Shown in pieces: positions 36,599-46,190 of a stretch of 64,000 bases of DNA. The notes beneath the pieces were generated by a model that saw only the letters and a list, made by a program, of their open reading frames with translations, was not told where the DNA came from and ran no database searches. Every line of letters starts with the position of its first letter. The stretch's first letter is position 1. The DNA lies in NCBI RefSeq assembly GCF_947496485.1, contig NZ_CANMCZ010000005.1, positions 1 through 64,000 on the forward strand. The letters are read 5' to 3'. The position numbers were made by a program, and so were the translations under genes. Source of the stretch: an uncultured Winogradskyella sp. Its GTDB lineage: Bacteria; Bacteroidota; Bacteroidia; Flavobacteriales; Flavobacteriaceae.

Positions 36599-39403
36599 AT
36601 GAATTTAGTTAAAAGAAATCTTCTTTTTACATTATTTTTAGTTGCGACGAGTTCTTTTTCGCAAGAGATTCCTCCTATTCAAGTTTTTACACCTCGAGAT
36701 TATAATGCTGATGATCAAAACTGGTCTATTTCTCAAGATGAAAATGATATTATATATGTAGCAAATAATAAAGGTTTATTAGAGTATAATGGAGAAAAAT
36801 GGAATTTATACACTACTCCAAATAAAACTATTCTTCGGTCTGTAGAAGTAATTGACGGAATCATATACACAGGTAACTATATGGATTTTGGTTATTGGAA
36901 GCGTAATGAATTTGGGCTCCTAGATTATACATCATTGGCAGTTAATATAGAAAATGGATTAATAGAGGATGAGGAAATATGGGAAATAACAGAATTAGAG
37001 AACTGGGTTTTATTTCAATCTTTTGACAGAATATACATATATAATACAATCGATAAAGATTTTAAAATTGTAAAGTCTCAGACCAGAATTAACAAAATGT
37101 TCAAAGTTGATGATGGTATTTATTTTCAGAAGATCAACAAGGGTATATTTAAGATAGCCAATGGGAAGGATGAATTACTAACCTCTAATTTTAATATTAG
37201 AGACAAAGAAGTAGTTAATATATTTTCTAATGATGGAGAGTTGCTATTTGAAACTAAAGAAGATGGTTTTTATATTTTTGATGGCGAAAATATTCAGAAA
37301 TGGAATATCGATGCTAATGAACTTTTGTCTAGGGTAAGTGTTTATAATAGCATTAAACTCAAAGATGGAAGTTTTGTCTTAGGTACAATTTCTAATGGTA
37401 TTATCCAACTCAATTCAAAAGGTGAAGTAATCCTAAGAATTGATCAACCTAGAGGCTTAAGTAATAATACAGTATTATCTATTTTTGAAGATACTTTTGG
37501 TGATATTTGGTTGGGGTTAGATAATGGCATTAATAACTTAAGTTTAAACTCTCCTTTTAAAATTTATAGAGATAATGAAGGTATTTTAGGAACTATTTAT
37601 GCTTCTGCTAAAACGGAAACTAATTTATACCTTGGTACTAATCAGGGCTTATTCTATAGGCGATTAGGTGCTGATGATAAGTTTCAATTTATTGAAAATA
37701 CAAAAGGACAAGTTTGGAGTTTGCAAAATATTGATAATACATTGTTTTGTGGTCATGATAAAGGGACATTCATTGTTAAGGGCAATACTGCTTCCATGAT
37801 TTCTAATGAGAAAGGAACATGGTTTGTTAAGGAAATTGAAGGGAATTCAAACTTACTGATTCAAGGAAATTATAGAGGTTTACATATTTTAGAAAAAAAT
37901 AGTAACACTTGGCTGTTAAGAAATAAAATTGAAGGTTTTGATATCTCTTCTAGATATTTTGAATTCATAAGTACTACTGAACTTCTAATGAGTCATGAGT
38001 ATAAAGGAGTCTATAAATTACAACTAGATACTGAATACACTAATGTTATTACTTATAATAAGCTTGAAATTGATAAAGGGATTAGTACTAGTATTATAGA
38101 TTATAATAATAAACTCTATTACGTTTATGAAGATCGTATTTTTCGGTATGACGATAAAGAGAATAAATTAAAGATAGATACGCTACTAGGATCCCTCTTT
38201 AAAAATAAAAAATTCACTTCAGGAAAATTAATTAATGATAAAGAAGCGAACAGGCTTTGGAGTTTTTCAAAGGATCATTTACTATATGTAGAACCTAGCA
38301 AGCTAACCAATGAACTAAAAATAAAATCAGTTCCTCTGTCAACTCAAATGCGAAAAAGTAAGCTAGGTTTTGAGAATATTCTTCATTTAGATAATGATAA
38401 TTATTTGTTAGGTACAACAGAAGGATTAATAGTTATAGATTTAAATAAGGTTGAGGATAAGACTTATAGTATTGTCTTGAACACGGTGTCTTATAACTCT
38501 TTGCACGAGGAAATGACACCTTTGCGATTATCTGAAATTGCAGAATTAAGGAACAAAGATCGAAACATTTATTTTACTTATAGTGTCACTGGTTTTAACA
38601 AATTTGCATCGCCATTATATCAGTACCGATTAATAGGAATTTATAACGAATGGAGTTCTTGGTCAACTAACTCTGAGATATTATTTGAAAACTTATCGCA
38701 TGGTGAATACAAGTTTGAAGTAAGAGCTAAAGTAGGTGGTAGTTTAACTGAAAACACACTATCATTTTCTTTTAATATAGCAAAGCCATGGTATCTAAAG
38801 CCATTAGCCATCGTTTTGTATATCATAATATTTCTATTACTAATATACTTATTGTATTATTTCAATAGAAGATATTATAAAAAACAGCAGCAAAAGCTTT
38901 TGGCAAAAAAAGAAAGAGAATTAGAGTTAGAACAATTTCAAAATCAACGGCAAATAATGGAGATTAAAAACTATAATTTGCAATTAGATATTGAGAATAA
39001 AAATAGAGAGTTGGGAACAGCTACAATGAATTTGGTTAAGCGGAACGAGCTACTAAATAATATTAAAGAAGAGTTGAGCAGAACTAAATCAATAGATGGT
39101 ATTAAAGGGGTCATAAAACTTGTAAACTCCAATCTAAACGATACAAGTGATTGGAAACTTTTTGAAGAAGCTTTTAATAATGTCGATAAAGACTTTATGA
39201 AAAAGATAAAAACACTTCACCCTTCCATTACACCAAATGATTTAAGATTATGCGCCTATTTAAGGCTAAATCTATCTTCAAAAGAGATAGCCCCTCTCCT
39301 TAACATATCGCATAAAAGCGTAGAAGTTAAGCGCTATCGTTTACGAAAAAAAATGGGCTTAAATCACGATCAAAGCTTATCTAACTACATTATCGACCTG
39401 TAA
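36599..39403 (+). CDS. PUL sensor-regulator: periplasmic beta-propeller, Y_Y_Y domain, transmembrane helix and LuxR-type HTH
   Basis: 934 aa. A signal sequence (LLFTLFLVATSSFSQ) is followed by two-component-regulator propeller blades over about 40-650 (DIWLGLDNGINNLSL and NLYLGTNQGLFYRR are typical). A Y_Y_Y domain is at about 660-730, a transmembrane helix at about 737-757 (AIVLYIIIFLLLIYLLYYF), a coiled coil at about 765-850, and a LuxR-type HTH at about 880-934 (SSKEIAPLLNISHKSVEVKRY). There is no kinase or receiver domain, so signal passes directly from periplasm to DNA. By position it should control the PUL; paired operator-like sites follow its stop codon. Confidence 0.9.
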   Translation: MNLVKRNLLFTLFLVATSSFSQEIPPIQVFTPRDYNADDQNWSISQDENDIIYVANNKGLLEYNGEKWNLYTTPNKTILRSVEVIDGIIYTGNYMDFGYWKRNEFGLLDYTSLAVNIENGLIEDEEIWEITELENWVLFQSFDRIYIYNTIDKDFKIVKSQTRINKMFKVDDGIYFQKINKGIFKIANGKDELLTSNFNIRDKEVVNIFSNDGELLFETKEDGFYIFDGENIQKWNIDANELLSRVSVYNSIKLKDGSFVLGTISNGIIQLNSKGEVILRIDQPRGLSNNTVLSIFEDTFGDIWLGLDNGINNLSLNSPFKIYRDNEGILGTIYASAKTETNLYLGTNQGLFYRRLGADDKFQFIENTKGQVWSLQNIDNTLFCGHDKGTFIVKGNTASMISNEKGTWFVKEIEGNSNLLIQGNYRGLHILEKNSNTWLLRNKIEGFDISSRYFEFISTTELLMSHEYKGVYKLQLDTEYTNVITYNKLEIDKGISTSIIDYNNKLYYVYEDRIFRYDDKENKLKIDTLLGSLFKNKKFTSGKLINDKEANRLWSFSKDHLLYVEPSKLTNELKIKSVPLSTQMRKSKLGFENILHLDNDNYLLGTTEGLIVIDLNKVEDKTYSIVLNTVSYNSLHEEMTPLRLSEIAELRNKDRNIYFTYSVTGFNKFASPLYQYRLIGIYNEWSSWSTNSEILFENLSHGEYKFEVRAKVGGSLTENTLSFSFNIAKPWYLKPLAIVLYIIIFLLLIYLLYYFNRRYYKKQQQKLLAKKERELELEQFQNQRQIMEIKNYNLQLDIENKNRELGTATMNLVKRNELLNNIKEELSRTKSIDGIKGVIKLVNSNLNDTSDWKLFEEAFNNVDKDFMKKIKTLHPSITPNDLRLCAYLRLNLSSKEIAPLLNISHKSVEVKRYRLRKKMGLNHDQSLSNYIIDL

Positions 39404-39405
39404 AA

Positions 39406-39448
39406 CCTATACAAACAGATTTTTCACCTATACAAAACCCATACAAAA
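39406..39448. promoter_or_regulatory. Three phased repeats of an operator half-site after the regulator gene
   Basis: CCTATACAAA at 39406, CCTATACAAA at 39427 and CCCATACAAA at 39438, spaced 21 and 11 bp, i.e. on one face of the helix. Read on minus, the last two form TTGTAT and TTGTATAGGTG, 11 bp apart. This is the same pair, in the opposite orientation, as those in front of susC and the glycosidase-barrel gene. Confidence 0.6.
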
Positions 39449-39570
39449 GGCAAATCTATAAATTTTTGGTTGTATAATTTATGTTTTCGAAATCTTCTTG
39501 TTAATTCGAAAATGCCGAAATTCAAGTAGTTTACTTAAGAATTCCTTATTAATTTTGTATGTTTTTTAGA

Positions 39571-39624
39571 TTGTATGTTTTTTGTATAGTCTTTTTTTGC
39601 GAATTCAACATTTTTTTATGTTAG
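39571..39624 (+). promoter_or_regulatory. Putative operator and promoter of susC
   Basis: Operator: TTGTAT at 39571 and TTGTATAG at 39582 (11-bp period). Then seven T and G (39592-39599, possible -33 TTTG), a 17-bp spacer containing GAATTCAACATTTTTT, and TATGTTAG at 39617-39624 as a degenerate -7. The same series of elements recurs at 47337-47391. A further TTGTATG lies at 39555. An alternative -7 (TAATTTTG) is at 39550. Confidence 0.55.
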
Positions 39625-39649
39625 GTTGCATTATCTAACATATGAAACT

Positions 39650-42600
39650 ATGAAAATAAAACTTTTTATGCTCTTTGCTTTTTTCTTTACGGTTGCAATG
39701 CATGGGCAAAATGTCAATGTTAAGGGAACAGTGACTGAAGTTTCTTCAGGACAACCCTTACCAGGTGTTAATGTAATTATCAAGAATACATCTACAGGAA
39801 CAGCCACAGATTTTGATGGTAATTTCACCTTAAATGATGTCCCTTTAAATACGGTAATCGTTATTTCTTATATAGGTTTTATAACCCAAGAGATAACAAT
39901 CACCAACGACAAACCACTTACTATTTTATTACAAGAAGATGCAGAATCTTTGGATGAAGTAGTAGTTATAGGTTATGGAACTCAATCTAAAAAAGAAGTA
40001 ACAGGTGCAGTATCCGTAGTTTCTAGTGAAACAGTTGATGCATTAAAACCAACACGAATTGAACAAGCGTTGCAAGGTCAAGTTGCTGGTGTAAATATTG
40101 TATCAAATTCTGGTTCTCCAGGCGCAGGTTCAACAATAAGTATTAGAGGAGTTTCCACAAACGGTGCAACGCAACCTTTAATTTTGGTAGATGGTACTGT
40201 TGTAGAAGATTTGAGTGTCATTAACCCAAATGATATTGAGACTATAAATATATTAAAGGATGCAACTGCAGGTATCTATGGCGTTAGAGCTGCAAATGGT
40301 GTGATTCTTATTACGACCAAATCGGGTAGAAAAAGTATGCCATTGACTGTTGATGTAACAGCTTTTGGTGCTATTCAAGAAACGACCAGAGAAGTTCCTT
40401 TGTTAAATGCTACAGAATATGCATTATTACTTAATGAATCGTTTGCAGCTAATGGGGAGGCAATACCTTATCCAGACGTTTCAGGTTTAGGTCAAGGAAC
40501 GGATTGGCAGAAGGAAGTTTTCCAAACTGCACCACTATTTAGTAATGCCATAACTTTAAGAGGTGGTGGTGAAAAATCAACTTATGCCTTTGGTAGTTCA
40601 TTTTTAACTCAAGATGGTATTGTTGGCGGAAATAAATCAAATTTCTCCAGATTAACGAAAAGATTAAGTTACAGTTTAGATTTTTTAGAAAATTTTAAAA
40701 TCAATACTGGTATAACTTGGACACATACCACTAGAAAAGCATTACCAGAGAATGGAATTGGTTCTGTACTCTTTAATGCCGTGAACATGGCTCCAACACT
40801 AGGCATAAATGATGCTGCAACTAATCTTGGTTTTGAAGTTGTAAACCCATTAAAGCAAATTGATAACACTTACAATAGAGGTTTAGTCGATAAATTAAAT
40901 GGAAACATTAATTTATCGTATAATTTTTTGGAACATTTTACGGCTCAAGCGAGTTATCAATTTAACTACTCTCAGGAGACCAATACGTCTTTTTCTCCTT
41001 TTGTGGATTACGGTATTGAAGGAACGGTTGATAAAGTATTTGATTTGTTACCGAACGATGATGTGGATAATAATTCAACTTTTAGAGGCAAAACGTACCG
41101 CAGAGATTATACCTTTGATGCCTTTATTAAGTATGAAAATACTTTTGGTGACGACCATAACCTAAATTTATTATTAGGGACTTCAGTTTTTAAAACTACT
41201 GGTGATTTTAATTTTTTCGCAGGCTTTGGTATTAGAGATAATAATATTGCCTTTGCAAATTTAGATGATGCGCTTAGAATAGAGAATCTCAATCCTAATG
41301 GAAATGATCTAAGTTATGATTCTAGGTTATTATCTTATTTTGCAAGAGCACAATACGACTATAAAGGAAAATATTTATTTTCCGCCGTCGTAAGACGTGA
41401 TGGTTCCAGTAATTTTGGTCCAGAAAATAAATTTGGTATTTTCCCTTCTGGTTCTATCGGTTGGGTGGCTTCAGACGAAGCATTCTTAGAAGATAGTGAT
41501 TTTATGAACTTTCTAAAATTAAGAGCTTCTTATGGTATTTTGGGTAACGATAGAATTGGTGCTTTTGGATTTGTTTCGGTTCTGGATGGAGAAGCAACTT
41601 ATGTGTTTGATGACACCTTAGTTTTTGGTAATGCTGCAGGAAGAATTGGTAATCCCGAAATACGCTGGGAAAAACAAAAAACATTCGATGTTGGTTTAGA
41701 TATGCGTTTTTGGGATAATAAAATAGATGTAACGCTAGATTACTTTGAAAAACGTACAGAAGACTTGTTGGTGCAACCTGAAGCTTCAGGTATAATCGGT
41801 ACAGGTGCTCCAGGCGCATCTCCCCCAATAATTAATGCCGGAATTGTTGAAAACAAGGGTATAGAATTCGCCATAGGCTATTCAGAACAACTGAGTGATA
41901 ATGTTAGGTTCAACCTTAAGTATAATATTACAGCCATAGATAATAATGTCGTCTCAGTAAGTCAAGAAGGTGGATTTGTACCAGGGGGTGCATTTGGTAT
42001 AGGTCAAGAACCACCATCACGTATGGAAGCTGGTCAGCCAATAGGCTACTTTAGAGGTTTTAGAACTGATGGAATTTTCCAGAATCAAGCACAAATTGAT
42101 AACTCGGCAGTGCTCAATAGTAATACACAACCTGGTGATCTTATTTTTGTAGATATCAATGGTGATGGCGTTATAAACGATATGGATAAGACAAATATTG
42201 GAGACCCAATACCAGACGCCACAATGGGATTAAACTTGTCTTTCGATTTTTATAATTTCGATTTTGGAGCCTATGCTTTTGCATCAGTAGGAAATGAAAT
42301 TGTAAGAAACTACGAGAGAAATCTTCCTTTAACCAATAGAACTATACAGTATTTAAACCGTTGGACAGGTGAGGGTACAAGTAATAGCTTCCCAAGAGTA
42401 ACCACAGGTGCTACTAATAATACCTTATTCTCAGATTTTTATGTAGAAGACGGTTCTTTTATTAGATTACAGAATGTGCAGTTAGGTTATACGATAAACG
42501 CTGAGACATCAGAAAAATGGGGAATTAGTAAATTGAGATTTTATATATCTGCTCAAAATTTAGTTACATTAACAGAATATACAGGTTATGACCCAACAAC

Positions 42601-42691
42601 ATCAAATGGTGCGCCAATTGGTGGTGGGATTGATTACGGATTTTATCCTAATCCAATAAGATATGAATTAGGAATGAACTTAAAATTTTAA
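39650..42691 (+). CDS. SusC-type TonB-dependent outer-membrane glycan transporter
   Basis: 1013 aa from ATG at 39650; the in-frame TTG 24 bp upstream is rejected because the signal peptide MKIKLFMLFAFFFTVAMHGQ starts here. A carboxypeptidase-regulatory-like domain is at about 22-95 (VKGTVTEVSSGQPLPGVNVI), then a TonB-box region (LDEVVVIGYGTQ), a plug domain with ILKDATAGIYGVRAANGVILITTK, and the SusC signature barrel to the C-terminal Phe (YELGMNLKF). It should import beta-glucan oligosaccharides together with the SusD 7 bp downstream. Confidence 0.95.
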   Translation: MKIKLFMLFAFFFTVAMHGQNVNVKGTVTEVSSGQPLPGVNVIIKNTSTGTATDFDGNFTLNDVPLNTVIVISYIGFITQEITITNDKPLTILLQEDAESLDEVVVIGYGTQSKKEVTGAVSVVSSETVDALKPTRIEQALQGQVAGVNIVSNSGSPGAGSTISIRGVSTNGATQPLILVDGTVVEDLSVINPNDIETINILKDATAGIYGVRAANGVILITTKSGRKSMPLTVDVTAFGAIQETTREVPLLNATEYALLLNESFAANGEAIPYPDVSGLGQGTDWQKEVFQTAPLFSNAITLRGGGEKSTYAFGSSFLTQDGIVGGNKSNFSRLTKRLSYSLDFLENFKINTGITWTHTTRKALPENGIGSVLFNAVNMAPTLGINDAATNLGFEVVNPLKQIDNTYNRGLVDKLNGNINLSYNFLEHFTAQASYQFNYSQETNTSFSPFVDYGIEGTVDKVFDLLPNDDVDNNSTFRGKTYRRDYTFDAFIKYENTFGDDHNLNLLLGTSVFKTTGDFNFFAGFGIRDNNIAFANLDDALRIENLNPNGNDLSYDSRLLSYFARAQYDYKGKYLFSAVVRRDGSSNFGPENKFGIFPSGSIGWVASDEAFLEDSDFMNFLKLRASYGILGNDRIGAFGFVSVLDGEATYVFDDTLVFGNAAGRIGNPEIRWEKQKTFDVGLDMRFWDNKIDVTLDYFEKRTEDLLVQPEASGIIGTGAPGASPPIINAGIVENKGIEFAIGYSEQLSDNVRFNLKYNITAIDNNVVSVSQEGGFVPGGAFGIGQEPPSRMEAGQPIGYFRGFRTDGIFQNQAQIDNSAVLNSNTQPGDLIFVDINGDGVINDMDKTNIGDPIPDATMGLNLSFDFYNFDFGAYAFASVGNEIVRNYERNLPLTNRTIQYLNRWTGEGTSNSFPRVTTGATNNTLFSDFYVEDGSFIRLQNVQLGYTINAETSEKWGISKLRFYISAQNLVTLTEYTGYDPTTSNGAPIGGGIDYGFYPNPIRYELGMNLKF

Positions 42692-42698
42692 TAGAACG

Positions 42699-44162
42699 AT
42701 GAAAAATTTAAAAATCACTTATATTTTTATAGCATTGTTTGTCATGGCTTCATGCAGTGATGACTTTGTAGATGTAGATTCTAACAATGAAAATTCAGAA
42801 GATTATTTTAATTCAGAAGAGGATTATCAAGACGCCTTAATTGGTGCATATGATTTATTGCAATCAACATACTTAAATGTCATGTTAGGCGAAATTGCGT
42901 CGGACAACACATTAGCTGGTGGCGAAAATGCCAATGATGTCCCAGGAATTCAAGAAGTAGATGATATGATACATACTCCAATAAATGCTCAGCTAAGAGA
43001 TATTTGGAGTTGGATGTACGCTGGTGTTAACAGAGCCAATTACATTATGGAATTTCAAAATAAAACAGATTTTTCTGGTAAAGAAAGTGTTTTAGCACAA
43101 GCTAGATTCTTAAGAGCATACTATTATTTTGAATTAGTTAAGTGGTTCGGAGATGTACCTTTTGCGGTTGATCAACGTATCCAATTTGGAGATCAGTTTT
43201 CAATTGGTAGAACACCTAAAGCAGAAATCTATGCACAGATAGAACAAGATTTAATATTTGCAGCAGATAATTTGCCTTACATTCAGTCTCAAAAAGGTAG
43301 AATAACTAAAGGTGCTTCACAGGCTTTATTAGGTAAAGTGTATTTGTTTCAAAATAAATTTCCTGAAGCTGCAACTGTTTTAGAAGATTTAATTGATAAT
43401 GGACCATACGATTTATTATCTGATTACAGTACTATGTTCGAAAATGATAATGAAAACAATATAGAATCAGTGTTTGAGGTACAGTACACAGATCAAGAAG
43501 GTGCTGGTTTTGGATGTTTACAATGTAGTGAAGGAAATGTGGCAGTAGGATTTAATGGTATTAGAAACTACAATGGGCCTAACTTTGAATCTGGTTTTAG
43601 TTTCAATGTACCAGTGCAAGAGGTTGTAGATGAGTTTGAAGATGGGGACATGAGGTTAGAAACTGCAATTTTAGATATTGAGGCTTGGGCTGCAGATACT
43701 GGTGCTACATTTGGTACTGGTTTTGAACATACAGGCTACTTCAATAGAAAATATATTTCAAGAGAAGGAGATGCAAATATTGGAGATGCAAATTTAACTA
43801 ACCCTAATAATTACAGAGCAATACGTTTTGCAGATGTATTATTAATGGCTGCAGAAGCTCTTAATAGAGGTAGTATTAGTGATATGAGAGCGCAAATGTA
43901 TTTAAACAGAGTTAGAGAGCGTGCTTTCGGAAATTCAGATAACAATGTAAGTGCTACAGGTGCTGCATTAACTGAAGCTATTTATCATGAAAGAAGAGTA
44001 GAATTAGTTGGTGAAGGCCATCATTTCTTTGATTTGGTTAGAACAGGAAGAGCAGCTTCAGAAATTGATGGTTTCCAATCTGGTAAGCACGAATTGTTCC
44101 CGATTCCATTAATAGAAATACAATTAGCTGGTAATCAGTGGCAACAAAATCCAGGATATTAA
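42699..44162 (+). CDS. SusD/RagB-type surface glycan-binding lipoprotein
   Basis: 487 aa. The lipoprotein signal ends at Cys19 and is followed by SDDFVD, very close to the surface lipoprotein export signal known from F. johnsoniae (SDDFE). SusD features: RANYIMEF, ARFLRAYYYFELVKWFGDVPF (about 128-148), TPR-like helices, and the C-terminal RAIRFADVLLMAAEAL and ERRVELVGEGHHFFDLVRTG. It caps the SusC barrel and captures oligosaccharide. It starts 7 bp after susC. Confidence 0.95.
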   Translation: MKNLKITYIFIALFVMASCSDDFVDVDSNNENSEDYFNSEEDYQDALIGAYDLLQSTYLNVMLGEIASDNTLAGGENANDVPGIQEVDDMIHTPINAQLRDIWSWMYAGVNRANYIMEFQNKTDFSGKESVLAQARFLRAYYYFELVKWFGDVPFAVDQRIQFGDQFSIGRTPKAEIYAQIEQDLIFAADNLPYIQSQKGRITKGASQALLGKVYLFQNKFPEAATVLEDLIDNGPYDLLSDYSTMFENDNENNIESVFEVQYTDQEGAGFGCLQCSEGNVAVGFNGIRNYNGPNFESGFSFNVPVQEVVDEFEDGDMRLETAILDIEAWAADTGATFGTGFEHTGYFNRKYISREGDANIGDANLTNPNNYRAIRFADVLLMAAEALNRGSISDMRAQMYLNRVRERAFGNSDNNVSATGAALTEAIYHERRVELVGEGHHFFDLVRTGRAASEIDGFQSGKHELFPIPLIEIQLAGNQWQQNPGY

Positions 44163-44173
44163 AAAAGAGCAAC

Positions 44174-46132
44174 ATGAAAAAAATAAAATTAATTTTAGCA
44201 AGTTTTCTGTTCATAGCTTTTATCGGCTGTGAAGAAGATGAACGTGGAACACAATTCGTAGATAATGCTGATGCACCAAGCGAAGTTAATCTGCAGTTTA
44301 CAATTGCACAAGATAATTCAGGCTTAGTAAGCATCACTCCTAATGGAGTGGGAGCTACAAAGTTTAACGTTGCATTTGGTGATGGGACTGGAAACACTGC
44401 AGATTTAGAACCTGGGCAAACTATTGATAATGTGTATCCAGAAGGTACATATACAGTTACAACTATCGCGACCGGCATTAATGGTTTAGAAACTCAAGTA
44501 GAGCAACAATTAGTGGTATCATTTAGAGCACCAGAAAATTTGAATATCACGGCAGAAGTTGACGCTTCGAATCCGTTTCAGGTTAATGTTTCGGCGACAG
44601 CAGATTTTGCAGCATCATTCTTGGTTTATTTTGATACTTCAAATCCAGATGAAGAGCCTACACCTTTAGGAGTAGATGGTACTGTCAGTAATATTTACCC
44701 ATTAGTAGGTGATTACACAATTAGAGTTGTAGCTCTAAGTGGAGGTAATGAAACAACTGAGGGTTTAGAAGATGTAACGATTTCTTCACCAACAGAATTA
44801 CCGATAGATTTTGAAGCTTTTGATATAACAGTATTTTTTGGGTTTGGTGGTGCTTCAGGTGACATTATTGCCAATCCGGATACAAATGGGAATGCTTCTG
44901 CGACTGTTGCTAGAACTGTTAAGGGTGGACCAGAACCTTGGGCAGGTAATGTGATTGAGCTTTCTGCACCAATGGATTTTAGTACTCAAAAAATTATGAC
45001 CTTAGATGTTTGGTCACCTAGGGCTGAAGGGACATTTTTAATGAAATTAGAAAACTTGACGGACAATGGAATCTTTATTGAGAAATCAGTAACCTTGCAG
45101 GGTAATGGTGCTTGGGAAGAAGTATCTATAGATTTCTCTGATATTGATACTTCACAAGAGTATCAAAAAATAGTTTGGTTTTTTGATTTTGGCACTATCG
45201 GAGATGGAAGTACTGATTGGACGTTTTATCTTGATAATATAGATCAAACTGCTCCAGTAAATCCTGTTTTTGATGACGGATTACTAACGAATGGAGATTT
45301 TGAAAATGGAAGTGATTCATGGCTTGTTGGGGTAGATGATTCTAGTTCAGCTCCTGTGGTAACTAATGGCGGAAACACCTATTATTCTGTAGATGTAACT
45401 ACCGCAGGAAATCCTTTTGATGTAAACCTTAGTCAAAAACTTGAAATTATTCAAGGGGAAACATATACTTTAACTTTTGATGCCTGGTCTGATGTAAATA
45501 GATCAATAATAGCAGGAATCGGTTTAAGTAGCGGTGATTTTTCTAATACTAATGAAACAGTAAATATAACACCGACAGTAACCAATTATACACTTACACT
45601 GACTGCAACAGGTTTTGGAGCATTAGATGCGCGTGTTCTCTTTGATGTAGGGGCAGAAGTTGGTATGGTTAATATTGATAACGTATCATTAATAATACCT
45701 ACCAATAATTTATTAACCAACGGTGATTTTGAAAATGGAAGTGACTCTTGGATAGTCGGTGTAGATGATAACAGTCCGGCTCCAGTAGTAACCGTTGATG
45801 GAAACACCTATTATTCTGTAGATGTGACTTCTGCAGGTGATGCATTTGCTGTTAACGTAAGTCAAAAACTTGAAGTTATTCAAGACGAAACTTATACATT
45901 AACTTTTGATGCTTGGTCTGATGTTAATAGATCAATAATAGCCGGAATAGGTCTAAGTGGTGGTGATTTCTCTAATACTAATGAAACTGTGAACATAACA
46001 CCAACAGTAACTACATATACACTCACATTAACGGCAACAGGTTTTGGAGCATTAGATGCACGGGTTCTTTTTGATATAGGAGCAGAAGTTGGTATGGTTA
46101 ATATAGATAATGTATCATTATCACTTAATTAA
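44174..46132 (+). CDS. Surface glycan-binding lipoprotein with duplicated C-terminal carbohydrate-binding modules
   Basis: 652 aa from ATG at 44174 (lipoprotein signal, Cys18 followed by EEDE, so probably surface-exported). Layout: two PKD/Ig-like domains (about 35-210; FNVAFGDGTGNTADL is PKD-like), a beta-sandwich module (about 215-360, LPIDFEAFDITVFFGFGGA) related to one in the 653-aa lipoprotein downstream, then two near-identical CBM4/9-like modules (about 370-512 and 513-652, LLTNGDFENGSDSW). There are no catalytic motifs. In laminarin PULs such proteins hold polysaccharide at the cell surface. It starts 11 bp after susD. Confidence 0.8.
   Translation: MKKIKLILASFLFIAFIGCEEDERGTQFVDNADAPSEVNLQFTIAQDNSGLVSITPNGVGATKFNVAFGDGTGNTADLEPGQTIDNVYPEGTYTVTTIATGINGLETQVEQQLVVSFRAPENLNITAEVDASNPFQVNVSATADFAASFLVYFDTSNPDEEPTPLGVDGTVSNIYPLVGDYTIRVVALSGGNETTEGLEDVTISSPTELPIDFEAFDITVFFGFGGASGDIIANPDTNGNASATVARTVKGGPEPWAGNVIELSAPMDFSTQKIMTLDVWSPRAEGTFLMKLENLTDNGIFIEKSVTLQGNGAWEEVSIDFSDIDTSQEYQKIVWFFDFGTIGDGSTDWTFYLDNIDQTAPVNPVFDDGLLTNGDFENGSDSWLVGVDDSSSAPVVTNGGNTYYSVDVTTAGNPFDVNLSQKLEIIQGETYTLTFDAWSDVNRSIIAGIGLSSGDFSNTNETVNITPTVTNYTLTLTATGFGALDARVLFDVGAEVGMVNIDNVSLIIPTNNLLTNGDFENGSDSWIVGVDDNSPAPVVTVDGNTYYSVDVTSAGDAFAVNVSQKLEVIQDETYTLTFDAWSDVNRSIIAGIGLSGGDFSNTNETVNITPTVTTYTLTLTATGFGALDARVLFDIGAEVGMVNIDNVSLSLN
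45281..46129 (+). repeat. In-frame tandem duplication of a CBM4/9-like module, period 429 bp
   Basis: Unit 1 at 45281-45709 and unit 2 at 45710-46129. Both start Leu-Leu-Thr-Asn-Gly-Asp-Phe-Glu-Asn-Gly-Ser-Asp-Ser-Trp and both end VGMVNIDNVSL. I count about 16 amino-acid differences in 137, with strong nucleotide similarity, which suggests recent duplication or gene conversion. Confidence 0.9.
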
Positions 46133-46190
46133 GTTTAGAACGATTTGTGTTTTAAAATTAACAATAGAAAAAATAGTTAAAACAATTAAC

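Noticed and set aside
39626-39649. Upstream TTG start for susC
   Set aside because: It would place eight residues before a perfectly normal signal peptide; the ATG at 39650 is used instead.
41502-41828. 108-codon open frame antisense to susC
   Set aside because: Lies wholly within a strongly conserved TonB-dependent receptor gene; composition is that of complementary coding sequence, with no signal of its own.
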